Shown here: positions 35,931 through 45,250 of the stretch, in pieces
Layout: every line of letters begins with the position of its first letter
Position numbering within the stretch: position 1 is the first letter of the stretch
Assembly (NCBI RefSeq): GCF_001425085.1
Contig: NZ_LMDN01000001.1
Coordinates: 84,364 to 148,363, forward strand
Direction of reading: 5' to 3'
Source of the DNA: Leifsonia sp. Root4
Lineage (GTDB): Bacteria; Actinomycetota; Actinomycetes; Actinomycetales; Microbacteriaceae
Length of the DNA stretch: 64,000 nt
Made by a program: the position numbers and the translations under genes
Notes under the pieces: generated by a model
The model's input: the letters and a program-made list of their open reading frames with translations, nothing else
Database searches by the model: none
Told to the model about the DNA's origin: nothing

Positions 35931-36521
35931 ATGCCTGCAGAGCCTCCTCGCTACGCTGGGCGTGTGAGCACTTCGCACCCCACCCGCGACCGCATCCTCG
36001 ACGCCTTCGAGGCGCTGCTGATCGACGACGGCGAGAAAGCGGCCACGCTGGATGCCGTCGCGGCACTCGCCGGGGTCTCCAAGGGCGGTCTGCTCTATCA
36101 CTTCGCCTCGAAAGACGCGCTCGTCGAGGGGCAGCTCGCCCGGATGACGGAACTCGGCACAACGGATGTTGAGAACATCAGGACCGCACCGGCCGGCTCC
36201 GTCGACTATCTGATCCGCACCTCGGTGAACGCCGGCACCCCGCTGGACCGCGCGATCATCGCAGCGGCCTGCCTCGCGCAGGGCAAGCACCCGGCCGCCA
36301 ACGAGGCGCTCGCGGCGCTCCGCGTGCAGTGGCTGGCCGTCATCGAAGAGGCCGTCGGTGACCCAGACATCGCCGAGGCGATCCTCCTGGTCAGCGACGG
36401 CCTCTATTACAACTCCGCGCTCGCCGGCCCCGTCGCCGGCACCAGCATCGACCCGAGCTCGCCGGCATCCCTGGCCCAGATGGACCGGCTGCTCGCCGTG
36501 CTCGGGCGTCTGCTCAACTAG
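35931..36521 (+). CDS. TetR-family transcriptional repressor
   Basis: A 196-residue TetR regulator. The DNA-binding domain TRDRILDAFEALLIDDGEKAATLDAVAALAGVSKGGLLYHFASKDALV is standard up to the recognition helix GGLLYHF; the C-terminal ligand domain is divergent. It is likely to repress itself and the divergent MFS exporter until the exported drug binds. The ATG giving MPAEPPRYAG fits a leaderless mRNA; a GTG eleven codons later (giving STSHPTRD) is the alternative. A single recognition dyad is seen in the intergenic region. Confidence 0.92.
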   Translation: MPAEPPRYAGRVSTSHPTRDRILDAFEALLIDDGEKAATLDAVAALAGVSKGGLLYHFASKDALVEGQLARMTELGTTDVENIRTAPAGSVDYLIRTSVNAGTPLDRAIIAAACLAQGKHPAANEALAALRVQWLAVIEEAVGDPDIAEAILLVSDGLYYNSALAGPVAGTSIDPSSPASLAQMDRLLAVLGRLLN

Positions 36522-36662
36522 GACCTGTCCGACAAATAGACTGCTGCCCTAGCGATGCGGCGCCGTCGATCAATGCGACAGCGTGCCCTTGCTTCACTGG
36601 CTCCGCTGCGGCCCGCCAGAGTGACAACTCGAATACGCCCGCCGACTGAAAGGCACCAGCGC

Positions 36663-37442
36663 ATGCGCGTCACCCCTCGTCTCTGGATCGGCCTGGCGAT
36701 CTACGTCGGCTACGTCCTGGTCATCTACGTCTTCTCAAAACTCAGCGGGGTGGCGTACACCGACATCGGGACGTCCGCCGAGTTCACCTGGCGTGGAGCG
36801 GTACTCGACCTCGCCGTCGGCGCGGTACTGCTCGCCATCACCACGTGGCTCCTGGGGTGGTGGAAGCCCGCACTGTTCGAGCGGAAGCGGTCGCACCACA
36901 AGTGGCCGATCTTCGTCCCAGCGCTCATGCTCATTCTCGCCGTCGTGAACCTGTTCAACACCGACTGGTCACAGTTCGACGCGTCATTCCTCGTGTCCCT
37001 TCTCGCCCTCGGGCTCGCCGTCGGGTTCTGCGAAGAACTGATGTCACGAGGCCTCCTGCTGACAGCATTCCGCTCGCGCCTCCCCGAAGTATGGGTGTGG
37101 CTGCTCACCTCGATCCTCTTCGGTGGCATGCACTTGATCAACGCCGCACTCGGCGCTCCCCTCACGGGCACTCTCGGACAAGTGGTGATCGCCGCGATGA
37201 CGGGTACGAGCTTCTACATCGTGCGGCGAGTCACGGGCTCTCTCATCTGGGCCATGGCGCTGCACGGAATCTGGGACATCTCCGCGTTCTCGGTCGGCTT
37301 TGCCCCGCTCGGCGCTGCCTGGACGGCCATCCTGGTTCCCGTCATCGGCATTCTTGCCGTCGCTGTCGTTCATTGGGTGATCAAGGGTACGGATGAGATG
37401 CCGATCGGAGCAACGACGGCCGCAGCACCCGCACGCCTTTAA
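36663..37442 (+). CDS. CPBP-family intramembrane glutamic endopeptidase
   Basis: A 259-residue membrane protein with about seven hydrophobic segments. It has the Abi/CPBP motifs: EELMSRG (EExxxR) near residue 120, GGMHLINA with the second-motif His, and a late ALHGIWDIS with His and Asp. Members cleave prenylated or membrane peptides or protect against self-made bacteriocins; the substrate is unknown. I choose the ATG giving MRVTPRLWIG; 36 upstream codons lack conservation. It follows the TetR gene by 140 bp with no obvious shared function. Confidence 0.88.
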   Translation: MRVTPRLWIGLAIYVGYVLVIYVFSKLSGVAYTDIGTSAEFTWRGAVLDLAVGAVLLAITTWLLGWWKPALFERKRSHHKWPIFVPALMLILAVVNLFNTDWSQFDASFLVSLLALGLAVGFCEELMSRGLLLTAFRSRLPEVWVWLLTSILFGGMHLINAALGAPLTGTLGQVVIAAMTGTSFYIVRRVTGSLIWAMALHGIWDISAFSVGFAPLGAAWTAILVPVIGILAVAVVHWVIKGTDEMPIGATTAAAPARL

Positions 37443-37475
37443 GGGCCAGTCGGCTGGCGGCGAGTTGCATGCCTC

Positions 37476-37512
37476 ACATCCGGCACAACCGCCCATACAT
37501 CCGGCACAATCG
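37476..37512. repeat. Short direct repeat (2 x ~20 bp) between CPBP and ferrochelatase genes
   Basis: ACATCCGGCACAACCGCCC is followed at once by ATACATCCGGCACAATCGC. The repeat fills part of the 71 bp between two convergent stop codons. Nothing else is visible there. Confidence 0.6.
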
Positions 37513-37513
37513 C

Positions 37514-38677
37514 TCAGGGGGCGATGCCGGCGAGCGCCGGCTTGAACCCGAGGCGCGCGTTCTCGCAGCAGGCCGGCCTGCACACGTCGAACCAGGGGCC
37601 GAGCGCCGTCATTGCCGGCCGCTCCGCGACAGGCGTGCCATCGCGGCGTTCGAGCACGAGGTCGACGAGCCCGGAGACGTAGTCCCTGTTGGTGCCGGGT
37701 GTTGCAACCCTGATCATGCTCAGACCGCTCTGCTCGGCCGTTTCACGCGCCTCGTTGTCCAGATCCCACATGACCTCCATGTGGTCGCTGACGAAGCCGA
37801 GTGGCACAACGATGACGCGGCGGCGGCCGGCGGCCGGCAGCTCGGCGATCGCGTCGTTGATGTCCGGCTCCAGCCACGGTGTGCTCGGCGCCCCGGAGCG
37901 GGACTGGTACACCAGCTGCCACGGCACCGGCGCGAGCGGCTCCGCCGTGCTCGCACGTTCGGCCCTGCGCTGCTCGACGGCGAGCATGACGACCTCGGCG
38001 ACGGCGTTGTGTTGAGCGGCGTATGCGCCACCGTGGCCGAAGTCGACGTCCCTGGGGCCGGAGCGCTCGGCATCCGCGGTGGGGATCGAATGCGTGGCAA
38101 ACAGCACCTCGACGTCATCACTGAGGGCGGCCGCACCGAAGTCGGCCTCGCAAACGGTGATCGCCTCATCGACGCCATCAATGAACGGGGTCACGAAGCC
38201 GGGGTGATCGAAGAACTGCCGCACCTTGTCGATCGTGATGGTGCCGTGCGTTCCACTGGACTCCAGCGCCCCCCAGAGGTCTTCACGGTACTGCCGGCAG
38301 CTCGAGTACGAGGAGTAGGCACTGGTCGCGATGGCGATGAGCGAGCGGAAGCCACGGCTCTCAGCCTCCTCCAGCGCCTCGCCGAGGTACGGCGCCCAGT
38401 TGCGGTTGCCCCAGAGCACGGGAAGATCGATGCCGCGGCGCTCGAGTTCGGCCTCCAGCGCGGCCTTGAGCTGGCGGTTGTGATCGTTGATCGGGCTGAC
38501 CCCGCCGAAGTGCCGGTAGTGCGTTGCGACCTCCTCGAGCCGCTCCTCGGGGATGCCGCGCCCTCGCGTCACATTGCGGAGGAACGGGATGACGTCATCC
38601 TGCCCCTCCGGCCCGCCGAAGCCCGCAAGCAGGATCGCGTCGTAGTGGGTCGGTGACGTCTCTTCGGTGTTGTGCAT
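37514..38677 (-). CDS. hemH: Ferrochelatase (coproporphyrin ferrochelatase type)
   Basis: Inserts Fe2+ into a porphyrin. The 387-residue product shows LLAGFGGPEGQDDV, NRNWAPYLGEAL, FATHSIPTADAE (metal His) and VPLGFVSDHMEVMWDLD. The C-terminal FDVCRPACCENARLG keeps the CxxxCC ligands of the [2Fe-2S] cluster typical of actinobacterial enzymes. In actinobacteria the accepted role is coproporphyrin III metalation (CpfC), before decarboxylation to heme. I prefer ATG with GGAG 6 nt upstream over a GTG six codons earlier. No other heme gene lies in the window. Confidence 0.94.
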   Translation of the reverse strand: MHNTEETSPTHYDAILLAGFGGPEGQDDVIPFLRNVTRGRGIPEERLEEVATHYRHFGGVSPINDHNRQLKAALEAELERRGIDLPVLWGNRNWAPYLGEALEEAESRGFRSLIAIATSAYSSYSSCRQYREDLWGALESSGTHGTITIDKVRQFFDHPGFVTPFIDGVDEAITVCEADFGAAALSDDVEVLFATHSIPTADAERSGPRDVDFGHGGAYAAQHNAVAEVVMLAVEQRRAERASTAEPLAPVPWQLVYQSRSGAPSTPWLEPDINDAIAELPAAGRRRVIVVPLGFVSDHMEVMWDLDNEARETAEQSGLSMIRVATPGTNRDYVSGLVDLVLERRDGTPVAERPAMTALGPWFDVCRPACCENARLGFKPALAGIAP

Positions 38678-38704
38678 TGCGGCTCCATCGTTCACTGCGG
38701 AATT

Positions 38705-38724
38705 TTATCTAGCTTGGCTAGTAA
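38705..38724. promoter_or_regulatory. Palindromic operator-like site between hemH and the NAD(P)-binding gene
   Basis: TTATCTAGCTTGGCTAGTAA holds a perfect CTAGC-TTG-GCTAG core with AT-rich flanks, unusual in this GC-rich context. It overlaps the TAGATA/TAAAAT -10 region of hemH. MarR-type sites look like this, but no MarR gene is in the window. Confidence 0.5.
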
Positions 38725-38774
38725 TTAACGTAACATGCTGTGTGGGGCTCAAACACCCCGGAGCGGAGGCTGCG

Positions 38775-40340
38775 ATGAACGAGCACAGAACCGTCGAGAA
38801 CGGAACCGTCGAGCCCAGGACCGTGCTGGTCACGGGCGCGACCGGGTACATCGGCGGCCGGCTGGTGCCCAGACTCCTCGACGACGGCCACCGGGTGCGG
38901 GTGCTCGCCCGCTCGGCGAGCAAGCTGAGGGACGTGCCGTGGCACGATCGTGTCGAGGTGGTCGAGGGTGATCTGCTGGATCGCGGGGCCGTCGCGGCGG
39001 CCTGTGACGGCATCGACGTCGTCGTCTACCTCGTTCACTCGCTCTCGGCCAGCGGCTCCTTCGAGGAGATCGAGCTGCAGACGGCGCGAAACCTCGCGGA
39101 TGCGGCGCTCGCCTCCGGTGTTCGCCGCATCATCTACCTGGGTGGCCTCCATCCGGATGCGGAGGAACTCAGCCGCCACCTGCGCTCACGGGCGGCGGTC
39201 GGTGAACTCTTCCTCGGATCCGGGGTGCCGACGATCGCGCTGCAGGCCGGCATCGTGATCGGTTCGGGTTCCGCATCGTTCGAGATGATCAGACACCTCA
39301 CCGAGGTCCTGCCGTACATGCCGGCCCCGCGCTGGGTGCGCAATCGCGTGCAGCCCATCGCGGTGCGCGACGTGCTGCACTACCTGCTCGGCGCGGTGAG
39401 CACGGCCGGAGACGTCAACAGGACCTTCGACATCGGCGGGCCCGACATCCTGCGCTACGGCCAGATGATGAACGGCTACGCGCTCGAGGCGGGGCTGCCG
39501 CAGCGGCCGATCGCACCGCTGCCCGTGTTGACACCGTGGCTCGCCTCACAGTGGGTCAACCTGGTGACGCCGATCCCCCGCAGGCTCGCCGTGCCGATCA
39601 TCGAGTCGCTGCAGTACGACTGCGTTGTGCGCGAACACGACATCGACGCGGTGATCCCGCCCCCCGATGGCGGCCTGACCGGGTACCGTGCGGCGGTGCG
39701 CCTCGCCCTGGCCAGGATGAAGGATGGAGCGGTCGAGACGTCCTGGCACGGCGCGAGCCTGCGAGACGCACCCGCCGATGCGCTCCCGAGCGATCCGGAC
39801 TGGGCCGGGCACACGGTCTTCGTCGATGAGAGGACGCGCTCGACTCGGGCGGAGCTCAGCGATCTCTGGGCCGTGACCGAGGGCATCGGCGGGGAGAACG
39901 GCTGGTACTCGCTCCCGCTGGCGTGGGCGGTGCGCGGCTGGCTCGACAAGCTGGTCGGTGGTGTGGGCCTCAGCCGGGGGCGCAGGCACACCGCCACGCT
40001 GCACACGGGTGACGCCCTCGACGTCTGGCGCGTGGAGGACATCGAGCGGGGCGCACGCCTGCGCTTGCGCGCGGAGATGCGGGTGCCGGGGCGGGCGTGG
40101 CTCGAATTGGAGACCAGGGATGCCGGGACTCATCGCGTGTACCGGCAGCGCGCGATCTACTTTCCGCACGGGCTGGCCGGACGGCTCTACTGGTACGTGC
40201 TCGTGCCGTTCCACGGCGTGATCTTCAACGGCATGGCGAACCGCATCGTGCTGGAGGCGGAGGCTCGCACCGCAGACGCGAAAGCGGCCAGGGAACACGG
40301 CGGCCAGGGAACACCGAGTTCCCTGGCCGCCCGTGGCTGA
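38775..40340 (+). CDS. NAD(P)H-binding protein with DUF2867 C-terminal domain
   Basis: A 521-residue two-domain protein. Residues about 15-300 form an atypical SDR / NmrA-like Rossmann domain beginning VLVTGATGYIGGRLVPRLLDDGHRV and ending with an NDP-sugar-epimerase-like motif (FDIGGPDILRYGQMM). Residues about 330-500 are the DUF2867 domain, a SRPBCC-like fold with RLYWYVLVPFHGVIFNGM near the end. Function is unknown; related proteins are called nucleoside-diphosphate-sugar epimerase-like or stress proteins. The ATG has GGAGG 7 nt upstream. Its 3' end contains a terminator hairpin. Confidence 0.88.
   Translation: MNEHRTVENGTVEPRTVLVTGATGYIGGRLVPRLLDDGHRVRVLARSASKLRDVPWHDRVEVVEGDLLDRGAVAAACDGIDVVVYLVHSLSASGSFEEIELQTARNLADAALASGVRRIIYLGGLHPDAEELSRHLRSRAAVGELFLGSGVPTIALQAGIVIGSGSASFEMIRHLTEVLPYMPAPRWVRNRVQPIAVRDVLHYLLGAVSTAGDVNRTFDIGGPDILRYGQMMNGYALEAGLPQRPIAPLPVLTPWLASQWVNLVTPIPRRLAVPIIESLQYDCVVREHDIDAVIPPPDGGLTGYRAAVRLALARMKDGAVETSWHGASLRDAPADALPSDPDWAGHTVFVDERTRSTRAELSDLWAVTEGIGGENGWYSLPLAWAVRGWLDKLVGGVGLSRGRRHTATLHTGDALDVWRVEDIERGARLRLRAEMRVPGRAWLELETRDAGTHRVYRQRAIYFPHGLAGRLYWYVLVPFHGVIFNGMANRIVLEAEARTADAKAAREHGGQGTPSSLAARG
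40300..40330. terminator. Hairpin shared by the NAD(P)-binding gene and proS
   Basis: GCGGCCAGGGAAC pairs perfectly with GTTCCCTGGCCGC around a 5-nt loop. It is inside the last codons of the plus-strand gene and 26 bp beyond the proS stop, so it can serve both convergent transcripts. Confidence 0.75.
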
Positions 40341-40355
40341 GGCCGTGCGCGCTCG

Positions 40356-42146
40356 CTAGGCGAGTGCCTCCGCGACCTCGCTGATGGCGACGGGGGTGCG
40401 CACTCCCGTGCGGCGGTCCCATATCTCGACGAGGCCCTCCGCGACACCGCGGCCGGCGATCACGATCGTCGGCACGCCGATGAGCTCCGCGTCACCGAAC
40501 TTGACGCCGGGCGAGACCTTGGGGCGGTCGTCGAAGAGCACGTCCTTGCCCGCGGCTTCGAGAGCGGCGGCAACGGTTTCCGCCGCCTCGAACACGGCCG
40601 CGTCGCGGCCGGTCGCCACGACGTGCACGTCGAACGGCGCGACGGACGGCGGCCAGATCAGACCGTTCGCGTCGTTGTTGAGCTCGGCGATGATCGCGAG
40701 GATGCGGGTGACGCCGATGCCGTACGAGCCCATCGTCACGGTGACGAGCTTGCCGTTCTCGTCGAGCACCTTGAGGCCGAGCGCCTCGGCGTACTTGCGT
40801 CCGAGCTGGAAGACGTGGCCGATCTCCATTCCACGGGCCAGCTCCACCGGGCCGGAGCCGTCGGGTGCGGGATCGCCGGCGAGAACCTCGGCGGCCTCGA
40901 CGGTGCCGTCGGCCGTGAAGTCACGCCCGGTGACGAGGCCGAAGACGTGGTGGCCGTGCTCGTTCGCTCCGGTGATCCACTCGGTTCCGGAGACGACGCG
41001 GGGGTCGAGCAGGTAGCGGATGCCGGTGCTGCTCAGCGTCTCCTCCGTTCCCTCCTGAACGGCGGCGCCGAGCACGGGGCCGGCTGCGGACCACGGGCCG
41101 ATGTAGCCCTTGACCAGGCCGGGGTGGGCCTTGAAGTCGTCCTCGTTGGCCGGCTCGACCTCGGCCGGGGAGAACGCGGCCTCCGCGCGCTTCTGATCGA
41201 CCTCGCGGTTGCCCGGCAGGCCGACGACGACGAGCTCGCGGCGTCCGTCCGGGTAGCGGAGGGCCAGCACGACGTTCTTCAGCGTGTCGGCGGCCGTCCA
41301 CGTCCGGCCGTCCGGGCGCGGGTGGTTCAGGTTGGCCGCGTCGACGAGGGTCTGGATGGTGGCCGTGTCGGGCGTCGGCAGCACCTCGGCCGGAGCGAAG
41401 CCGTCGAAGGGGATCGCCTCGGGAACCACGGTCGTGAACGCCTCGACGTTGGCCGCGTAGCCGCCGGCCGAGCGCACGAAGGTGTCCTCACCGATCGGGG
41501 TCGGGTGCAGGAACTCCTCGCTCTTGGAGCCACCCATCGCCCCGGCATCCGCCTTGACGATGACGTACTCGAGGCCGAGGCGCGTGAAGATGCGCTCGTA
41601 GGCGTCACGCTGGGCCTGGTAGCTGGCGTCGAGGCCGGCATCCGTGTAGTCGAAGGAGTACGCGTCCTTCATGGTGAACTCGCGGCCGCGCAGCAGGCCG
41701 GCACGGGGGCGTGCCTCGTCACGGTACTTGTCCTGGATCTGGTAGATCGAGAGCGGCAGGTCTTTGTAGGAGTTGTAGAGATCCTTCACGAGCAGCGTGA
41801 AGACCTCTTCATGGGTGGGGGCGAGCAGGTAGTCGGCGCCCTTACGGTCCTTCAGGCGGAACAGGCCGTCGCCGTACTCCTCCCAGCGGCCGGTGATCTC
41901 GTACGGCTCACGCGGCAGCAGCGCGGGGAAGTGCACCTCGTGCGCTCCGGCGTTGTGCATCTCGTCGCGCACGATGCGCTCGATCTTCTCCTTGACGCGC
42001 AGGCCGAGCGGCAGCCACGCGAACACTCCTGGGGCTTGACGGCGAATGTAGCCGGCCCGCACGAGCAGGCGGTGGCTGGTGACCTCGGCATCGGAGGGGT
42101 CTTCGCGCAACGTTCGGAGGAAGTAGTTCGACAGGCGTGTAATCAC
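40356..42146 (-). CDS. proS: Proline--tRNA ligase (bacterial type with editing domain)
   Basis: Charges tRNA-Pro with proline. The 596-residue product has class II motif 1 around [24 protein letters not shown], motif 2 with [24 protein letters not shown], an INS-type editing insertion (about residues 225-400), motif 3 in [12 protein letters not shown] and an anticodon-binding domain. It starts at GTG; AGGGAGG touches the start codon, and a TAAAGT -10 box lies 7 nt before it, so the mRNA may be leaderless. It is divergent from the RNB-domain gene. Confidence 0.96.
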   Translation of the reverse strand: MITRLSNYFLRTLREDPSDAEVTSHRLLVRAGYIRRQAPGVFAWLPLGLRVKEKIERIVRDEMHNAGAHEVHFPALLPREPYEITGRWEEYGDGLFRLKDRKGADYLLAPTHEEVFTLLVKDLYNSYKDLPLSIYQIQDKYRDEARPRAGLLRGREFTMKDAYSFDYTDAGLDASYQAQRDAYERIFTRLGLEYVIVKADAGAMGGSKSEEFLHPTPIGEDTFVRSAGGYAANVEAFTTVVPEAIPFDGFAPAEVLPTPDTATIQTLVDAANLNHPRPDGRTWTAADTLKNVVLALRYPDGRRELVVVGLPGNREVDQKRAEAAFSPAEVEPANEDDFKAHPGLVKGYIGPWSAAGPVLGAAVQEGTEETLSSTGIRYLLDPRVVSGTEWITGANEHGHHVFGLVTGRDFTADGTVEAAEVLAGDPAPDGSGPVELARGMEIGHVFQLGRKYAEALGLKVLDENGKLVTVTMGSYGIGVTRILAIIAELNNDANGLIWPPSVAPFDVHVVATGRDAAVFEAAETVAAALEAAGKDVLFDDRPKVSPGVKFGDAELIGVPTIVIAGRGVAEGLVEIWDRRTGVRTPVAISEVAEALA

Positions 42147-42183
42147 CCTCCCTACTTTACCGGCGCGCCTCTAGGCTGAGCGC

Positions 42184-43647
42184 ATGCCGACCCGCCGCCC
42201 GCACGTCACCGCTTCAGCGGCGCAGACGGAGCTGGCCGCGACGCTCGCCGAGCTGCGCATCTCGCTCGAGCTTCCCGGCGATTTCCCTGAGGATGCCGTG
42301 GCAGAGGCCGTCCGGGCGGCGGCGCACCTCGAGCTTCCGCAGCACGACCTCACCGACGTCGAGTTCGTGACGATCGACCCGCCGACCGCGACGGATCTGG
42401 ACCAGGCGATGCACATCGAGGCGCTGCAGGGGCCGGCCGGCGGCTTCCGGGTTCGCTACGCGATCGCCGACGTTCCCGCGCTCGTCTCCCCCGGCGGCGC
42501 GGTCGACCGGGAGGCGCGAGTGCGCGGTCAGACGCTCTACGCAGCAGACGGCCGCATTCCGCTGCATCCGCCCGCCATCGGCGATGGGGCGGGCTCGCTG
42601 CTGCCGGATGCGCTGCGCAGCGCGTACGTCTGGGATTTCACGCTCGCCGCGGACGCGGCCGTGCGGAGCGCGACCGTGCAGAGAGCGCGGATCCGTTCTC
42701 GTGCCCGGCTGAGCTACGCCGAAGCACAGCGCTCGATCGACGACGGCACAGCGAGCGGGCCGCTCGCCCTGCTGAAGCCCGTCGGACTGGCGCGGATCGA
42801 GTTGGAGCGGCGCCGGGGCGGCGCCAGCCTCAACTCCCCGGACGAGGAGATCGTGCTCGGCCCTGACGGCTACACGTTGCGGCGCCGCGAACCGCTGCCC
42901 GTCGAGGACTGGAACGCCCAGCTCTCGCTGATGACCGGAATGGCGGCCGCCGGCATCATGATCGCCGGCGGCGTCGGGATCCTGCGCACGATGCCGACGC
43001 CGAGCGAGGACGAGTTCGCGAGCTTCCGTCGGCAGACGATCGCACTCGGCCTGCCGTGGCCGGAAACCCAACCGTATGGCGAGTACCTGCGCGCCCTCGA
43101 TCGACAGAACCCCGCGGCTCTGGCCGTGCTGCAGGCCGCCACCAGCTTGTTCCGCGGGGCGGGCTACGTGGCGTTCGACACGGCGGCAGGACTGCCGGCC
43201 CCGCGCGACACCATTCAGTCGGCGATCGCGGCGCCCTACGCGCACACGACGGCACCGCTCCGGCGGCTCGTCGACCGTTGGAGCCTCGTCATCTGCGCGG
43301 CACTCTGCGCCGGCGACGCCGTTCCGGAGTGGGCCAGGCACGGTCTCACGGAACTCCCCTCCATCATGGCGGCGAGCGCCAGACGCGCGTCCGAGCTCGA
43401 CGCCGCGTCGGTCAACCGTGTCGAGGCCGCGCTGCTCAGCGACGACGTCGGTCGACGCTTCGAGGCCACTGTGCTCTCGCTGCGCGGCGAATCCGCGCGG
43501 GTACAGCTCGCCTCGCCTGCGGTGACGGCGGAGTGCCATGCGCCTCGGCATCCATCGCCCGGTTCCCGGGTGAGCGTGCTGCTGCTCGCCGCCGACATCG
43601 CCAGCGGCAGCGTGCGCTTCGAGGTGGTTGAGCAGCCGGCACGCTGA
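42184..43647 (+). CDS. RNB-domain (RNase II-like) exoribonuclease
   Basis: A 487-residue protein with a single RNB catalytic domain. The signature VEFVTIDPPTATDLDQAMHIE carries the four-Asp metal site (DPPTATDLDQA), followed by YAIADVPALVSPGGAVD, GAGYVAFDTAAGLPAP and the late YAHTTAPLRRLVDRW. It lacks the N-terminal cold-shock domains and C-terminal S1 domain seen in classical RNase II/R and ends with a short beta-rich tail. 3'-5' degradation of RNA is inferred from the family. A TAGGCT -10 box lies 6 nt before the ATG, so the mRNA is likely leaderless. Confidence 0.92.
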   Translation: MPTRRPHVTASAAQTELAATLAELRISLELPGDFPEDAVAEAVRAAAHLELPQHDLTDVEFVTIDPPTATDLDQAMHIEALQGPAGGFRVRYAIADVPALVSPGGAVDREARVRGQTLYAADGRIPLHPPAIGDGAGSLLPDALRSAYVWDFTLAADAAVRSATVQRARIRSRARLSYAEAQRSIDDGTASGPLALLKPVGLARIELERRRGGASLNSPDEEIVLGPDGYTLRRREPLPVEDWNAQLSLMTGMAAAGIMIAGGVGILRTMPTPSEDEFASFRRQTIALGLPWPETQPYGEYLRALDRQNPAALAVLQAATSLFRGAGYVAFDTAAGLPAPRDTIQSAIAAPYAHTTAPLRRLVDRWSLVICAALCAGDAVPEWARHGLTELPSIMAASARRASELDAASVNRVEAALLSDDVGRRFEATVLSLRGESARVQLASPAVTAECHAPRHPSPGSRVSVLLLAADIASGSVRFEVVEQPAR

Positions 43648-43696
43648 TGTCTGTTTTCCGCTACCGAGCGGTGCGCGCGCATGTCAGTCTTGGTGC

Positions 43697-45205
43697 ATGA
43701 CGCAACGAACGGACGACGCAGCCACCGCGCTCTTCACGGAGCGCTACCGCGCCATGAGCTCGCGCGATGCCCGCTTTGACGGCCAGTTCATCACCGGCGT
43801 GCACTCGACCGGCATCTACTGCCGGCCGAGCTGCCCGGCCACGACGCCGAAGCCGGGCAACGTCTCGTTCTACCTGACCGCCGCCGCCGCACACGAGGCC
43901 GGGCTGCGTGCCTGCAAACGGTGCCTGCCGGACGCCGTGCCGGGCTCGCCGGAGTGGAATGTGCGCGACGACCTCGCGGCCAGGGCGATGCGACTCATCG
44001 TGGACGGCGAGGTGGAGCGCACGGGCGTTCCCGGTCTCTCCGCCCGCCTCGGCTACACGCCCAGACACCTGACCCGGGTGTTGCAGGCCGAACTCGGCGC
44101 CGGCCCGCTGGCGCTCGCCAGAGCGCAACGCGCACAGACGGCCCGCGAGTTGCTCGTGAACACCGAGCTGCCCATCAGCGACATCGCCTTCGCCGCCGGA
44201 TTCGGCAGCGTGCGCCAGTTCAACGAGACGGTCGCGGCGGTGTACCAGCAGACGCCGTCTGCGCTGCGGCAGCGCGGTGCAGCACGGCGGGCGCGGCACG
44301 CTGTCACCCCGCTCGCCGCGGCCGAACAGGGCACGGCCGTCTCGCTGCGGCTGCCGGCCCGCGCACCGTTCGACGGTGCTGGCGTGCTCGGCTTCCTGGG
44401 CGTGCGCGCCGTCGCCGGGGTCGAGAGCTTCACCGACGGCGTCTACCGCCGTGCCGTGCGGCTGCCGGCCGGCGTCGCGACGATCAGCCTGCGCATGGAT
44501 GGCACCGCCGCCGCCCCCGTGATCGCCTGCGACGCGACCCTCGACGAGCTCAGCGATCTGGCACCGCTCGTCACGCGCGTGCGCCGCCTGCTCGACCTCG
44601 ACGCGGATGCCGATGCGATCGACTCCGCGCTCGCCGCCGACCCAGCGCTCGCCCCCGCCGTCGCAGCCGTTCCCGGAATCCGGGTGCCAGGCAGCATGAG
44701 CCCGGAGGAGACGCTGTTCCGGGCACTCATCGGGCAGCAGATCTCTGTCGCCGCGGCCCGCACGACGCTCGGCCGCCTGGCGGCCGCCCTCGGCGACCGG
44801 CTGCCCGAGCCGCGGGGCGGCTGGCTGCTGTTCCCGACGGCCGAGCAGATCGCGGTAGGCGGGCGTGCCGTGCTGCGCGGCCCGGCGGCCCGCATCGACA
44901 CGATCATGCGGGTGGCGGAGGCGCTGGCATCCGGAGAACTGCACCTCGACGTCGGCGAGAGCACGGAGGAGCTCACCGCTCGACTCACCGCGCTGCCCGG
45001 GATCGGCCCGTGGACCGCCGGCTACGTCGCGATGCGCGTGCTCGGCAGCCCCGATGTGCTGCTGACGAGCGATCTCGCGATTCGGCAGGGCGCTGGCAGG
45101 CTGGGACTCCCGGGCGACGCGAGGGCGCTTGCCGCTCACGGCGCGGCGTGGGCGCCGTGGCGCAGCTACGCCGGCATGCACCTGTGGAGGGCGCTCGCGG
45201 GCTGA
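43697..45205 (+). CDS. AdaA-AlkA fusion: methylphosphotriester sensor / 3-methyladenine DNA glycosylase
   Basis: A 502-residue fusion. Residues 15-85 are the Ada zinc domain with four Cys (TGIYCRPSCPA, ACKRCLPD), the first being the methyl acceptor. Next is an AraC helix-turn-helix pair (IVDGEVERTGVPGLSARLGYTPRHL, PISDIAFAAGFGSVRQFNETV). The second half is AlkA: an N-terminal AlkA domain, then helix-hairpin-helix LPGIGPWTAGYVAMR and catalytic Asp in LLTSDLAIRQG. It would sense methylation damage, activate transcription and excise alkylated bases. The O6-methylguanine transferase domain is missing. A CAGTCT box 6 nt before the ATG suggests leaderless mRNA. Confidence 0.94.
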   Translation: MTQRTDDAATALFTERYRAMSSRDARFDGQFITGVHSTGIYCRPSCPATTPKPGNVSFYLTAAAAHEAGLRACKRCLPDAVPGSPEWNVRDDLAARAMRLIVDGEVERTGVPGLSARLGYTPRHLTRVLQAELGAGPLALARAQRAQTARELLVNTELPISDIAFAAGFGSVRQFNETVAAVYQQTPSALRQRGAARRARHAVTPLAAAEQGTAVSLRLPARAPFDGAGVLGFLGVRAVAGVESFTDGVYRRAVRLPAGVATISLRMDGTAAAPVIACDATLDELSDLAPLVTRVRRLLDLDADADAIDSALAADPALAPAVAAVPGIRVPGSMSPEETLFRALIGQQISVAAARTTLGRLAAALGDRLPEPRGGWLLFPTAEQIAVGGRAVLRGPAARIDTIMRVAEALASGELHLDVGESTEELTARLTALPGIGPWTAGYVAMRVLGSPDVLLTSDLAIRQGAGRLGLPGDARALAAHGAAWAPWRSYAGMHLWRALAG

Positions 45206-45250
45206 GCGAGTGGAGCCGCCCGGGCCGAGGGCCGCCGCTAGTATGGCCCC

